Positions 1 through 13,300 of a stretch of 64,000 nucleotides of DNA are shown here, one piece after another. Source of the stretch: Tretioscincus oriximinensis (Eukaryota; Chordata; Lepidosauria; Squamata; Gymnophthalmidae). The notes beneath the pieces were generated by a model. That model saw nothing but the letters and a program-made list of their open reading frames with translations, was not told where the DNA came from and searched no databases. The translations under genes were made by a program, and so were the position numbers. Numbering within the stretch: position 1 is the first letter of the stretch; every line of letters begins with the position of its first letter. The DNA is taken from assembly GCA_022410635.1 (NCBI GenBank), contig JAJVDF010000001.1, positions 14,717,566-14,781,565 on the forward strand, given 5' to 3'.

Positions 1-181
1 TCATTTTCTGTCCCACAAACAGATGTTCTGGGTGAAGCAGCATTTCCTAATCACAGAAAAGCCTTGCAACCACCATTGCGCCTCCTCCCAAAGGAGACAA
101 GCTAAAGTACATCCTGTCTGGGCATGTAGCGAAGACCGATGCACTAAAGAACAACATTTGTAATACATGGATAAACATGTT

Positions 182-1740
182 TTAATTTATTTATTTATAT
201 TTATACCCCGCCCCATACCTGAAGGTCTCAGGGCGGCGAACAGTAAAATATCACAAAATTAACAGATTAAAAACAGTATTAAAACAATATCTAAAAGTGG
301 GGACAAGGATCTTCTAAAACCATACAACGATGATGCCAGATGCACCTTGAGGGAGAGATTATTCCAAAGACTGGGGCAACCACTGAGAAAGCCCTAGCCC
401 AGGTTCCCACTCCATTGGCTGTTGAGAGGGGTGGTGCTACCAGGAGAGCCTCCCCTGCATAACTTAAGGCACGGGCAGGTTGGTATGGGAGAAGGTGTTC
501 CTTTAGATATTTGGGGCCCAAGTTATTTAGGGCCTCATAAGTTAAAGTCAGCACCTTGAATTGGGCTCGGTAGCGGATTGGCAGCTAGTGCAAGACCAGA
601 GTGATGTGTGTCTGGCCAGCCATTCCGGTCAGCAGTCTAGCTGCTGCATTCTGCACCAACTGCAGCTTCTGAACTGTTTTCAAGGGCAGCCCCATATAGA
701 GCGCATTACAATAGTCCAATCTGGAAGTTACTAGAGCGTGGATTGTTGTGGCAAAATCATCCCTGTTCAGAAGTGACCGTAACTGGCAAAGTAGGTACTT
801 CTGGCCACTGCCCCCACCTGGTTTTCAAGTGACAGTGCAGGGTCCAGGAGCATCCCCAGATTTCACACCTGGCCCTTGTAGGGCAATTCTACCCCACCAA
901 GGACAGGGCACCTCCCCACTTCATGAACTCGGTATGCTCCAACACACAGCACCTCTGTCTTCTCTGGATTCAGCTTCAATTTATTGGCCCCCATCCAGCC
1001 CATCACTTCCACCAGGCATCTGTCAAACACGTCAACCGCCTCTCCTGATTGAGATGGGACAGAGAGAGAGAGCTGAGTGTCATCTGCATATTGATGAGAC
1101 TTTATTCCAAATCTCCTGATGACCTCTCTCAGTGGCTTCATATAGATGTTAAACAGCATGGGGGAGAGAATCAACCCTTGAGGAACCCCACCAGGGTGTC
1201 GAGCAAGATTCCCCCCCCCTCTCTGGAAGCGGCCTTGGAGATAGAAGCGAAACCACTGCAATGCATTGCCATCAACTCCTAAACTACGTAGCCTTTCCGG
1301 GATGATACCATGGTCAATGATATCAAAAGCCGCTGAGAGGTCCAGGAGAACCAACAGGGTAGTATTGCCCCTGTCCCTCTCCCAGAGAAGGTTATCAACC
1401 AGGGCGACCAATATGGTTTTTGTGCCATGACCAGGCCTAAAGCCAGATTGAAATGGATCTAGATAATCCGTTTCTTCCAAGCATGTCTGCAGTTGAACAG
1501 CCACTCCGGTACCTTGCCCAGGAAGGGTATGTTGGCCACTGGGCGGTAGTTGTTTAACTCTTCTGGATCCAAGGAAGGCTTCTTAAGGAGAGGGCGCACC
1601 ACTGCCTCTTTAAGAGTCGGTGGGACCACCGCATCCCTCAAAGAAGCGTTCACCATTCCCAGGACCCACCCGGTCATACCCTGCTGACTGGCTTTTATCA
1701 GCCAGGAGGGGCAAGGATCCAGAGAGCACACCTTTAACAC
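182..1740 (-). mobile_element. L2-clade LINE, 5'-truncated, minus strand
   Basis: Read on the minus strand this is the 3' half of a non-LTR retrotransposon reverse transcriptase. Visible motifs are LLDLSAAFDIIDHG (motif A), GGVPQGLILSPMLFNIYM (motif B) and QYADDTQLSLS (motif C), followed by the C-terminal segment and a 3'UTR that ends in a run of TTTATTTATTTA near 182. The reading frame breaks near 1,480 and again downstream, so the copy is dead. Motif wording (AFDTIDHG, YADDTQLYLS) is typical of the L2 group of the CR1 superfamily. Two related copies lie at 36.4-39.5 and 53.3-57.5 kb. Confidence 0.85.
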
Positions 1741-1870
1741 TGCAGTCTAATGCATGGACAGAAGGTATAAATTTATTATTTCTTGGGTAGAGGTTTTGTA
1801 AATGAGGAGTTACATCGGTCTTTAATGGTTGCTACGTAAGGCCTTTCCGCAGTAAGACTTGTTTTTGAAA

Positions 1871-1932
1871 TATATACTGCTCAAAACAATTAAGGGAACA
1901 CTTTAACTGTTTTTGTTTTGAGCAGTATATAT
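1871..1932. mobile_element. Tc1/mariner-type palindromic MITE
   Basis: A short palindrome begins TATACTGCTCAAAACAATTA and ends with the inverse of its first bases, flanked by TA. The right arm is shortened relative to the two better copies at 26,690 and 46,672. The terminal sequence and TA target are those of Tc1/mariner non-autonomous elements. Confidence 0.75.
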
Positions 1933-2344
1933 TGAAATATTGGTTTCTCTCAACTGTAATCAGAATGCTACAAAAAAAATAAAAAGTGCCAATGAAGAAA
2001 AGGAGAAGAAAGAATTGCTAGGAGAAATTCCCATTTGGATTTTACAGTTAAAGGCACATGACAGTTTTAGAAAATGCTGTGCTGGCTCACAAGTTAGTTT
2101 GCTACAGTTATGTTACTGTTTCTGCACATACAGTCGCATAGGTAGGTCAACTTGAATTACCTCCAGGATCCTGATATGATGTTCTGGAAAGGAAACTTAA
2201 ATTTAACTCTCTTGACCCAGATTTAAAGTGCGATGAAGCCTACTGACAAGTACATATTCCAGTCACAGTCCTTACTGCTGCTTCTCTGAAATACTATAAT
2301 TTGGAACATCTGATTGTCTAAGCACCAAGGCCCTTTCTTCCCTG

Positions 2345-2650
2345 AGCCTTATTCCATAAGAACATGAGGAATCCTGCTGGACCAGGCCAATCTCCTGTCT
2401 CACACAGTGGTTACCAATGGCACAGCTCCATGAATGTATATAAGAAAACATGCACTGCTCCATGAATGTATATAAGAAAACATACATTGCTGAATCAATC
2501 CAACCACATCTAGTTCGACCTCCTGTCCCATCCAGAGACCATAGTTGCCCCTGCAGTAGTTTATTATCCATTCTAGTAGCTACTGATAAACTAGGCTTCT
2601 GTAAAATTGTACAATACTTTCTTAAATTCCATGTCAGGCTTAATCCTTCC
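2345..2650 (-). mobile_element. Degenerate CR1 LINE 3' fragment
   Basis: The text 'cctgctggaccaggccaat' followed by 'cctgtctcacacagtgg', and later 'tccattctagtagctactga', matches the 3' end of the better preserved CR1 at 53,561 in the same orientation. It is heavily diverged, and its right limit is approximate. Confidence 0.55.
2424..2489. repeat. Local tandem duplication, two units of about 33 bp
   Basis: The unit 'ctccatgaatgtatataag' followed by 'aaaacat' occurs twice head to tail with one or two differences. It lies inside the degenerate CR1 stretch upstream of the NET1 promoter. No function is evident. Confidence 0.7.
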
Positions 2651-2879
2651 TGCAACGGAATAAAGTTCATTGTGGAAGTGGTTTTTAAGACTTTTAATTC
2701 CAAACTAAGCACAGATCTTCAGCCTGGAACCTCTGGTGAGTGGGAAGGAATGCTTTAAGTTGCTGAATGTGGGTTCAAGCCATCCCCAGCTTACGGGTGC
2801 TCCTGGAAGTTACTAGCAGCGGTAGATGGATGCAACCAAAAGGAAAGTCTCGATCCATCCTCGTAGGGAGGCTAGTCTT

Positions 2880-3008
2880 CTTGGCCCTTTTGCATTGGGT
2901 TTTGTTTGGATAAGCTTTGGAACAGAGGTTGGCCATACGCCAGCCCCATGATGGCAGATCCCTGGTCTGAGATATATGTCCAGAATAAGAGCCAGTGCAG
3001 AAAAAGAT
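2880..3008. repeat. Palindromic interspersed repeat, family 'GCACTAGGC'
   Basis: The left arm starts 'ggcccttttgcattgggtt' and the right arm ends 'agaataagagccagtgcag', which are approximate inverse complements. The same pair of ends recurs at 4,889, 9,109, 20,613 and 61,214, so this is a dispersed non-autonomous element of roughly 110-180 bp. The superfamily is not recognised; no clear target duplication could be read. Confidence 0.6.
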
Positions 3009-3489
3009 CTTCCCGTCTAGGCATCTCTAAGATGCAAGGGAGTATCGCAGGGGGCTGCTCAAAGGAGCAGTGTGCAATGCAATGTGCCAACGAGGTGTGG
3101 TGGATGGCATTAATTGCCTTAGGNGCAAGGTCCACTGGTCTCATGGGCCTCCTCCCGAGAAGCGCAGCGGAAGGAGGCGATTGGGACAGAGAACAGCAGC
3201 AGCAGGTGTGTGCTTGCTCAGCCTAGATCATGCCTGCCAGCTGCCCAAGTTCCGGCTGCAACTACATATGTGAAACAGCAGCTTGGAAATAATGTGTGTA
3301 GACACTGTGACGCTTTGGGCACCATCACCATGCTAGGGCAGATCATGGCAGGCCTCCATTTGAAGAATACCCCGGAATAAGGAGCACTGTGGACAGGTCC
3401 CATCTCAGTTGAAATCCCCGTCAAAGGCCCTGAAAAAGGCTTTTTCTGACTGATTTAGAGATTAGCGTATGGATGCTACCACCTCTAAG

Positions 3490-4330
3490 TTGCATTCGAT
3501 CCAATTTTTGTTTGTGTGTTTGTGTCTGGATACCGTCTCGTACTCGCCCTTGTCACCAAGAGATTGGGGGGTTTCTTGATCGTGATCTGGGTTCCCGCGC
3601 GTCTCCCCGCTGGGCTTTTTCCCTTTGTGTTGTTGCTTATTCGTTCGTAGGGCGCAGGAGGACGGTGCACCAACTTAGCTTGCAACAGTCGTAGATTCCG
3701 CCTCCTTCCCTGTGCAATTCGAGGAGGGCGGGCGTGTCTCCTGCCGCTGCTTGCCAATGGCTACTGGAGGCTAGGAAGCTCCGCCTAGGCGGCTCCCGCT
3801 TGGTCGGCGGCGCGCCTTGAAGTTGCCAGCTCAGCGAGAGTGAGCCAGGCACTCGACTCTTAGCTTGCCTTACCTGGCGGCGGGATGGCCGAGGGCTTCC
3901 CGCGTCGGCGGCAACGAAGCGGGCGGCGCTGCAGCTAGATCGGGGCAAGTGGATTACGGGATACGCCGAGCCTGCAGCGTCAGCTGGGCGAGGAGAAAGG
4001 AATATGGTAGCTCACGATGACGCTGGGGGGCTGCTGCCCATTAAGAGGACTATCCGAGTCATTGATGCTCAGAATCAGTCTTTCCGAGAGCAAGAGGTAA
4101 GGACGGAGCCCGGGGCGGCTCGTTTAGATTGCAAGCAGGAGTCTGCGCGGGAGCCGACTCAGTGGTGCCGCTCGCATCGCTTTAAAACGGGGTGGAAGCT
4201 CGCCGAGCACCTGGAGGCAGCCGCCTATTTTGGTCGCAGCCCGGGGGGTTGGGTGTCTCCCAGGTTCTCTTAGTTTGCTGCTGGTGCAGGCGGAGAAGGA
4301 AATGCGGAAGTAGCGCGCGTTCTGGCTTTT
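3490..4330 (+). promoter_or_regulatory. CpG-island promoter and 5'UTR of NET1 (NET1A-type start)
   Basis: Base composition changes abruptly to GC- and CpG-rich across this stretch while the DNA on both sides is AT-rich. It carries a GC box (GGAGGGCGGGCG near 3,723), a CCAAT box (3,754-3,758) and no good TATA box, which fits a dispersed CpG-island promoter. Transcription probably starts between the CCAAT box and the ATG at 4,004. The mammalian gene has a second, far upstream promoter for the long isoform; nothing resembling its first exons is seen in the 3.4 kb before this island. Confidence 0.8.
4004..4096 (+). CDS. NET1: NET1 coding exon 1
   Basis: 31 codons from MVAHDDAGG to SFREQE, ending in phase 0 at donor GAG|GTAAGG. 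It lies inside the CpG island. It is the NET1A-specific first exon, so this transcript lacks the longer N-terminus with extra nuclear localisation sequence found in the long isoform. Confidence 0.95.
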
Positions 4331-7300
4331 TTACAAGAGGTTTTGGTTTGTGCGGTTTAAGAAGAGAGTTGGCTGTAAAGTCCGAGTCACACCTGAGTTT
4401 TAATTCAGCTTCGGACCACTTTCAAAATCCGAGAGCACACCAGCAAGTTGCAAGCTGTTTCTTTCAGCATTCAATATTTCGGNCAACCCACCTTTTAGCT
4501 TAGACAATGTAGAAACAAAATTACTATTCACTCTACTGATAGTACTCCCATTCTGAAGGTGGACTGAAGATGGATTAAAACTTAAGATGTGGCAATGGCC
4601 TAAGTGTATTCAGGATAACCAGTTTCGTAATCAATGAGTCAGAGTTTAAGGTCCCCCAAGATCCTTGGATGGCTTCGTTCAGGACAGGTTTCTCTTCTAG
4701 GCGGACTTCATTCTCTGTAGTTCTGGCACTCAGGTCTGAAGTCTCTTTAATGTAGTGCCAAGAAGCTGCCTGGGCGTCTCATGCGCTTCCTGCCAAAGGA
4801 AGCTGAATTTAAGACTATTGGCTACTCTCTCTTCTTGGTCTAGACTTTGGCTTCTTTGGGTAGGAGAGGAAGCTAATTATAGGACAATGGCCCTTTCTGC
4901 ACTAGGCTTTATTTTGGAATATATTTTAAAATAAGACCCTCTCATTCACATGGCTGGCCTTAGCTATGCCCTGAAATAAAGCCTAATGCCTTCAAATAAT
5001 GCTGCTGCTTGTCATGTTGAGGGGGAAGGCATTAGACTGGGAAATGCGAATGACCTGTATCCTAACTCTGAAACAATTATATTTTACATCATCTACAAAG
5101 TTGTTTTTTTGCAAGTCATTTTAGAAATGGTTACAGCTTTTCTTTGTCCACCCATTTAAAGAAAATCCAAACAAACTGAGCTATTTGAGGTGTATGTGAT
5201 TTCTAATTGTAATCGAATACTTTTTTAGTGCATATCTATCCTCCCGTTTCATCACAAGTTATCACTATATTTTTGAATTAGTTGAAAACAAACGTCTTTG
5301 AACTTTGAAGCTTTTGTATAGAAGAACACACAAATTTTGTTTTTGCCTTATTTATATGAAATTGTTACCTTTCTGTAGTATTAGGCTCCAGATATAGGAC
5401 TCATAAATCTCCCTTTCCATTTGCTATGTAAATGGTTCTTTACTGCATTCTTACAAAACTATTTTGTGATGATGTCAGTATATTAATTTTTCAGAACTAT
5501 GCTGCCCTAGGTACCTTTTTTAAATAATTGTTTGCAGTCATGAGAACACAAGTCAGGATTGCCGCAGCTGGTGGCTTGTGACTTGACATCCTGTCTAAAA
5601 CCACTTCTGGTTTCTTTATGATTCAGAAGTTCTACTTTGACAAGTTCAATGCCAAATGTTCTAGTACAATACACACAAGGACTCTACAAGGCTGAGGAAG
5701 CAAAATAAGAGCTGAAGCACAGCAAGATACCGTACTTATTTGTAAGCTTTTATGTATTTTTTGGGGGGTGGCTGCTCAGATAGAATAAGGGATGCTTCAT
5801 CGCAGGTCTTGAATTCAGCCCATCCAAGCTGCCTGAGAATAGTGGAGGTCTGTTACTCTCAGTGCACAAGAGTAGATCGTTGGCTAATGGATATGATACC
5901 AGCAAAGTCCATATAGATCTTAACTTTTGATGGTGCTGGATTGTCAAATTAGACTACCTGGAAGATTGTTTTTTTATGTCTTTGGTCACATCTTTATTTT
6001 TAGGCCATATTCAGTTCCTCTTGGATCCTGAAGAACAGGTTTAGTCTGGGTTATCTCCCCTTGGACTAAACTCTATTCTTCAGGATTGAAGATGGTCTAA
6101 AGTAGAATTATGACTATGTCTTCAGTAAAGACTATACAGTGTTGGGACAGTCACAAAGACTCTCCAACATTAAAGAGAAATTAACTTTGGTTGTCTTGAA
6201 AGGTTTTTTTTAGATGTATCTGGCTTCTTGCTTCAGTGAATAGGGAAAAAGCATAGTGTTATATGCTCTTAAGTTCTTGTAAATATTACAAGCCAGTGTT
6301 CCTTGATGTTCTTTGTTTATGGGCTTGAGGAGTACTTCAGGTTTGGTTCAAAACCTATATTTGAGTAAGACTAATTTATCTCCCAAATAAGTCTGTTGAA
6401 AATTGTAGAGTTTTTCCACTCTTCATTTGCTTGTTTTTTTGCCAGCTCTGTCTAAAATCAGCCAAAAACCCAAAGTTTTTACCTTGTTCCCAAAAAAAAG
6501 AGAACTTGAAAAACTAGCTTGAAAAAAGAAAAACAAAAGCAAAGGAGGCCCCCAATAGTTTCTGCAACTCAGGTTTTCATCATCTTCCAGCGAGTATAAT
6601 TACTAGATTGTCTGAAAACATTGTTTTCATCAAATTACTAGAACATGGGTTCAAAATGTACTCATTTTGCACACAAAAATCCTTTGTGTAGGATAGAACA
6701 TGAGCAAATGTTATCTATACTACCTGTTTGCAATTGAGAAATTAGACCCATGAACATGTATATATGGTTTAACTGGTGTAGACTTTGTCCAGTGTTCTTG
6801 ACATTTTCACTAATTATTTAAGTGCAAGGCCATGCATATATGGCCTCTTAAGAGATATCTGTCCTGTTTTATTCCTCTGAATTTTTTTAAAAAAACATTA
6901 TGTTAATATTTTTCTTGTGTTGTAGAATAACTTTGGAACTAATAGCAAAACAGAACACACTTTAAAAAAGGATTTTACGGCATTCTTTCTGCGCCCTTCT
7001 GTCTTACCAGACTAACAATATGATAATAACAGTATTGTTGTAGTTGTAGAATGTACCAATAAGCAAGAAATAGTTGTTTTGTAGGATGCTTGTACTAAGG
7101 AAGTCTTAACCATTGTCTTCCAGACTTTCTGAAACTCTGTTCCAGTCCATTCTAGCTTACCTAAACAGTTGTAAGGAAGTTGTAGTTCAAAAACATCTGG
7201 AAGACCATAGTTGTTTCACTCTAAGCCATATAGTTCTATCTCTGTCATCTTAGATATTTGGTCCTTGTTCTCATAGGGGGCAGAGAAAGATACTGAGGAG

Positions 7301-10300
7301 TGCTGCTTTTCAGTTTGGCAGTGTTGGACTTAAACCAGCACTCCAAGATTCAAGTTCAGCTTACTGTTTTCTGAACCAGCTGACTTTTGAAGCTGGACAA
7401 TGCATTCTTCTGACTCTGCTTAAAAATTCTGAATCATCAATGAATTAAGTGGGTGAATTCACAAGCGTCTCATTGCTTGGGTCTCCATCTCTGAAGATAA
7501 AATAACAGTTGCCTTTTTCACAGCATTAGTATGAGGAAACAAGCTAAACAAGAAATTCAGCTTGCTTCCTTTGAGTTTTGGTGATCTTGTAACAGATTTT
7601 AATCTATATAAAACAAAATCATTCTCCCTCTGTAATACATTAGACCGTGCTGTTGTTGAAGATGGCTTTTTGAGTTCTTCGTTTGTTTTGGAAATAGTTG
7701 CAACTTCTGCCATCCCAAGTTCCCTGGAATTCATGACATCATTTCTCAGGGCTCCTTGGTATCTTAATGAGATGGTAAAGCATTGTTATTCCTTGCTGTG
7801 TTTGCTGATTCCAGCAGAGCTATTTCTGAGTTGCTCTTCATGACATTGACAGTAAAATCTGACCAGCCTTTCTCCTTATTTGGACATCACATTTCCTTTT
7901 AACTAGAAAAAGTGAAACTGCTCACAGACTACTTCAGCTTTCTGTGAATCAAAGACTTATGAATAAAAGCAGCTCCAATGATGATAATATGTTCTTTGTC
8001 CACATTGCTGAGTTCACTAAGGAGTACTTTGAGACTTAGATATCAAATAGAATTGTTGAGCTGCGTTGGTTATACATTCAGACAATAGACAGGTCAACAG
8101 CTATAAAAATAAGGGGTGGGTGGGTTAATTTTCCATTTTATTTAAGAATTTTTATCCTGCACTTCACCCAAAGATCCTAAGACTTAAAAAAATGTATAGA
8201 AAGTATTACAGTACATTTAAAATAGAAACCTCCTCCCTTTCTGACAGGACAATATTTAGTGTACCTTCATATGGATCATTAAAACAAAATCCCTTTCTGC
8301 ACTGTCTTAGTCTGAGGCATATCTATGGCAGCCCACCAAAGGAATCGGGGGAGAGAGAGGAGAAAGTTTGCAGTCTTGACTGAGTTTGAGGGGGATCCTG
8401 CATTATGACTTTAAAATGCAGTTAATGATTTTAGTTGAGTAATGCAAGTTTAAAGTGTTATCTTAAGCATGCCAGACTTTAGCAATGACATGAGAACTAT
8501 CCAGTATCAGTTCCTGCTTAGAACCTCTTATCTTTGGTTTCAGTTTTATTCTCACATATTTACTGATGCATCCAATGCAGAGTTGAGATGTTATCTTTTT
8601 CTGAGATTTTGAATTATATTAACAAGCAATCTACTATCTATGTGTACTTTTTATTGCCTGTATTTATTTATGGGAAAGGCATAGGGAGAAAATACAATGC
8701 TGATGTTGCTTTTTGTTTCCAAACAAAGGGTCATCTCCATTCATGTGTCAGGACTAAAATGGTTTAAAAGGAAAGGTACACAGCTAACTAGTATAACCAG
8801 GGTTATACTGACTCACAATCGCATCTCAAAAGGGAACCTGTGTTTTTTTTTGCCAGAGTTAATTTTATCTTGCAAATTCCTGCCTGAACAAGAATAGAGG
8901 AGTACTGTGTTCTATGCAGAAACTCTTTTATTTTGAGTTCTCTTTGCAATTAGTTCATCATTTTTTTTGCTGACATAATTTTGGGTGAAAAGTCAACTTG
9001 TGTCACCTCTTGCATGTCTAAAATTGTCAAGAGTCTTTAAGATAAGAACAGGAAATCTGAAACTCTCATTTTAAGAGAAATAAGTCCAAACAAAAAAAAT
9101 ACTCTTAGGCCTTTTTGCACTAGGCTTCATTTTGGGATATGTTTTGGAAGAGAACCCTGCCATCTGCATGCTGGTGTAGACTCTGGCATGTACTCTACAT
9201 TCAGGGCTTGTCACAATCTATACAAGCATGCTAGGCTAGCCCCTATTGTAAGATATATCCTAAAATAAAGTCTACTGCAGAAAGGGCCTGAGTTATTGCA
9301 TTTATTTATATTTGCTTGTTGCTAATTTGATCCATTTTTAAAGAATTTTAATCAGACAAAATAGTTGTTTTAAAAACTATTTGCTTGCTTTGGAGCAGAA
9401 GAGTGTTGATATCATTTGTTGAACTTGTTCTGAGCTGCTTTCCTCCTTCTACCCCATCCTGACAAACTGGATGCTGTTTGGCACTCAGTTCAAACTGTTT
9501 TTCAATTTCTTTACAGGAGCCCAGCAACAAACGTGTTCGGCCCTTAGCTCGGGTCACCTCCTTAGCAAACCTGATTTCTCCTGTAAGAAATGGTGCTGTG
9601 CGGCGCTTTGGACAAACCATACAGGTAAAAGGAGAGAATAAATGGAGGATCTCATATAGAGAGTAAGAATGAGTCTGTCCTTTATCCTATAAATAACATT
9701 TGTAGTAAAATCCTGTATTTTTTTAGTTTAAACAAATATAAGTAATATGTTATCTGGTCTGACCAGTTTAAGGGGAAATATTAAAGAACTATCTGTCTTT
9801 ATTTTTAAACCATTTTTTGAGGGACCCAGAACAAAACCTGAAATCCTAGCTATTTCAGAACTTGGGTTTGGGATTCCTTTCCTTCTACACTTATCCTCCT
9901 AAAGTTCCTTTCTTCAATTGGTCTGCATCTCTCCACAAAGAAAGTATCATTGGGGGAAATGAAATTGGCTTGCTTTTTTGGGAGCCCCCTCCCCTTCAGC
10001 TCATGGGTTATTTTATGGATGTTTATGTGGAATTGCTTAGCCAAGACACAGGTCCCATTTCATAGGAATAAGTTGTAAACTAGGCTATTGGGATGGGGGC
10101 TTGCAGTAGAGAATAGTCTGTCTGGCTCTTGCAGCAATTTTAATCGCTCTCTGTGACATACTATAACATGTGCTGAAGTTCTGAGTTTACCCGGCTGTTC
10201 ATAACAGGAACGTGACTTCAGAAAAAACCTGTCATGTAAGATATACTATCAACCCCAACTGTCTAAATACTCCCAGGTTTGCTCTTGATCTTAGCACTGT

Positions 10301-13300
10301 TACACGCCACAAAAGAGTTCAGCTCACATGGCTTGTTAATGTCAGTAGAGCTGGAAGAGGTAGAATTACCACTATTTATGTACTTGAAACCAGACTCCTC
10401 GCCAGTTTTAAAATTAACCCTAGCCCTCCCTCACATTTCAGCCTTTGCAGTGTTTCAGTGGCAAAGGGAAGAGTTTGTCAGTTAGATTGTCTAAGGCTTT
10501 GGGTGGTAGAGTTGCCAGTGAAATCCACATGGATAGGCTTATGACCTCTCTGTGGTATTTGTTGAGTCTTCAGGAAGTCAAGTCAAGTCATACTCTGCAC
10601 AAAAGGGCGAATAGGTCACAGCAAATAATAAAGATCTGAAAAAGATGTTTTCACAGGTGTCCTTTGAGATGTTACTGAGCTTCTAACAATGAATGGAGTC
10701 GCACACACCGTTACTTTTCATGTTAGGCTAGCCAACATTCCTTGAAGAACTCCACACCTGTTTTTCCATACAAAATCTACAACACATTAAAATCATGCAA
10801 TTCTTCTCTCCTTCCTCCCCTGCGCCTGCAGTCATTCTCTCTCCGCAACGACGGCAAGTCTCCAGGAGGCTCTCAGAAGCTGTGCAGCCGTTCAACTGCT
10901 CCCACACCTCCAAAGAGAAGAAACAGTGTGCTTTGGTCTGAGACCCTGGATGTCAATATGAAAGAGACCTTGAGCATCAAAGAAATAAAGCGCCAAGAGG
11001 TGAGCAACCAGTAGCGGTACCCAGTTGCACTGCTGCCCAAACCAAATAGTGACTTTTGGAAGCACAGATGTTTGGTGTGACTGTTTATGATAGTCCTGAG
11101 AGCTGGGGCTTAATGCACATCAGGTGTGGCTGCACGTATTGATGCTTCTCCCCTGAAATCCAGACGACTGGGGAGTACTTCATACTCCATCTGAGACTCC
11201 ATACGATCGACACAATCTCATTCAGTATCAGAGCTTCTGCTTATTTGGCTGTCAGATTCGTATAGTCTTTGGAGCCATATGGTGAGATGAACAGCAAAAT
11301 CCAGATGCATATTGGGCAGGGAAACCAAGCAACACATGTTGATCCCTCCTAGTTTTAGAAGTTGGTTTGAAAAGCTTGTCATACATCTGCCAAAGAAACA
11401 GTTCTGCATTTTGTTTTTGTACAGTATATCTCCTCCTTCTCCCATGTTCTCAGTTAACAATTTTCCCTTCTTCCTGCTGCTGTTTGTTTTGTATATCCTG
11501 AGATCTATAAAGGATATGGTTGATTGTGTAAAAAGTGTGCAAATGGGACAGCTTCATAAGCACGGCATATTGCAATAATGGAGCATAAATGCAGAACAAC
11601 TGTCTTCCTGAGTTGGTTCATTGTAGGGGGAGACTATGACATTCCATTTTCAATATTTAAAAGACAGAAAAGGGAGAATGATTTAAATATATGCTTCCTC
11701 CTTTATTGTACAGTTACCATAATCTAAGAATCCAAAATCAGGACATAATTTAGAGTCCTGCCCCAACCCACTCCCCATCCTCACCCTCTCCATCTCACTC
11801 CTAGCTCCACCCTCCCAACAATCCCCAAATCATAGTCTTTGTGACTTATGGCAATTATACTTTCTTGGGAAATGTCCTGTTTTTGCCATACCCAATTGCC
11901 CCTTTAAATATTGATATGCTTTCCAATTTCCTTTCCTAAACCAACAGCTTAATATGGAAAACAATACACTTCAAATCAAATATCCAAATTCGCAAACACT
12001 AGCTTGACTTAGCACTAGGCCCTAATAAATGCTTTACCACAATATCTGTGTCTTATCATGTGCAAGATGAAAAGAGCCAAAGTCCAGCTCTTGGAGGTCA
12101 ACACTTCATATTTTAAATACATTGTAGATCCCAGTAGAAAGGCCTCTTGCTCAGCTTGATATTCCAACTTCAAAGGTTTTGTTTGAGACCCAGTGTTTAC
12201 CTTTCTCAACGATCCCAAGATTTACCTTTCATTTGGTTTCTCAGCCCAGGTGGGAGAACGCAGTTTAACAGCTGAATCTCCCCCTTCCCCTAACTTGCAT
12301 CTTGTATTGAAGATTTGACTGCTGTTTCATTTGCAATAAGACAGTTAATAAAGTCTGTTGAAACTCAGGAAGCTGCAAAGAGTGCTGAATGCTAATTTTA
12401 ACTTCTACGGAATGCTTTAGGCAATAAAATAGAAGAAATTCTGTAATGAACCTTTTTTTACTTGTAGGCGATATATGAAATGTCACGGGGGGAGCAGGAT
12501 TTGATTGAAGACCTAAAACTGGCCAGAAAGGTTAGTTGACTTCATTTATCATTTATTGCCTGTATTGCAATCACAAATTTATGTGAACTAGATACCCTCT
12601 AGAACCATACTACATTAGTTACTATTGGGAGAGGAATGTGATCAGCAGTGTTTAAATGCTTTATTTGACGAGTNGCTGCATTGGATCTAATGTCCAGTGA
12701 GATGATTCACATAGAGGGGAAGTTGTGACTTTGGTCTTGTGATTTTTATGAAAAGAGGAAAATTCTGTGATTGCTTTTCCTTCACTGCTTTAGATGGCTT
12801 GTTGAGACATTTCGAATAAATTTTCATCACTGTATAGTGTAATGAAAGTAGCATTTCAGTCGCCGAAGGCACTAGACAAATCCCAGTTTATTTGGGGACC
12901 TTAACGTGCAGGTTGCTTAAAGTTTTTGAGACTGCAAACAGGTTGGATGCAATATAGAAGAAGAAGAACTGTTTTTATACCCCGCTTTTCTTCCCTGAAG
13001 GGACTCAAAGCAGCTTACAAGGATATATTTTGCCTGAAGGCATCCATTCTGTCTTCCCCACCAGGCTATGGTGGTTCCCATTTATCTGTTTGCTGCCAGT
13101 TACAATTTCTTGCAATTCTTGCTTTCGAATAGCTGGATTAGCTAGAACTACAGGCTAGTGGAAGGTGCTCACCCCTCCCCACATCCGACACAGGCTTCGA
13201 ATCCCCATCTCCCAGATGAGAGACCGTTTCCTAAGCAACTGAGCCGTTCATGCCTTGTTTTAATGCCTTCCTTGACAAGTAGCTGCATTGGATTTATATA

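Larger units (their letters stand above)
4097..9516 (+). other. NET1 intron 1
   Basis: A 5.4 kb AT-rich intron with canonical GT and AG ends and a pyrimidine-rich acceptor (tttctttacag). Two palindromic repeats of the 'GCACTAGGC' family lie within it. I see no other exon or RNA gene. Confidence 0.85.

Noticed and set aside
3485..3948. Two long minus-strand frames in the CpG island
   Set aside because: GC-rich promoter DNA keeps frames open by chance; no homology, and the opposite strand is the NET1 promoter.
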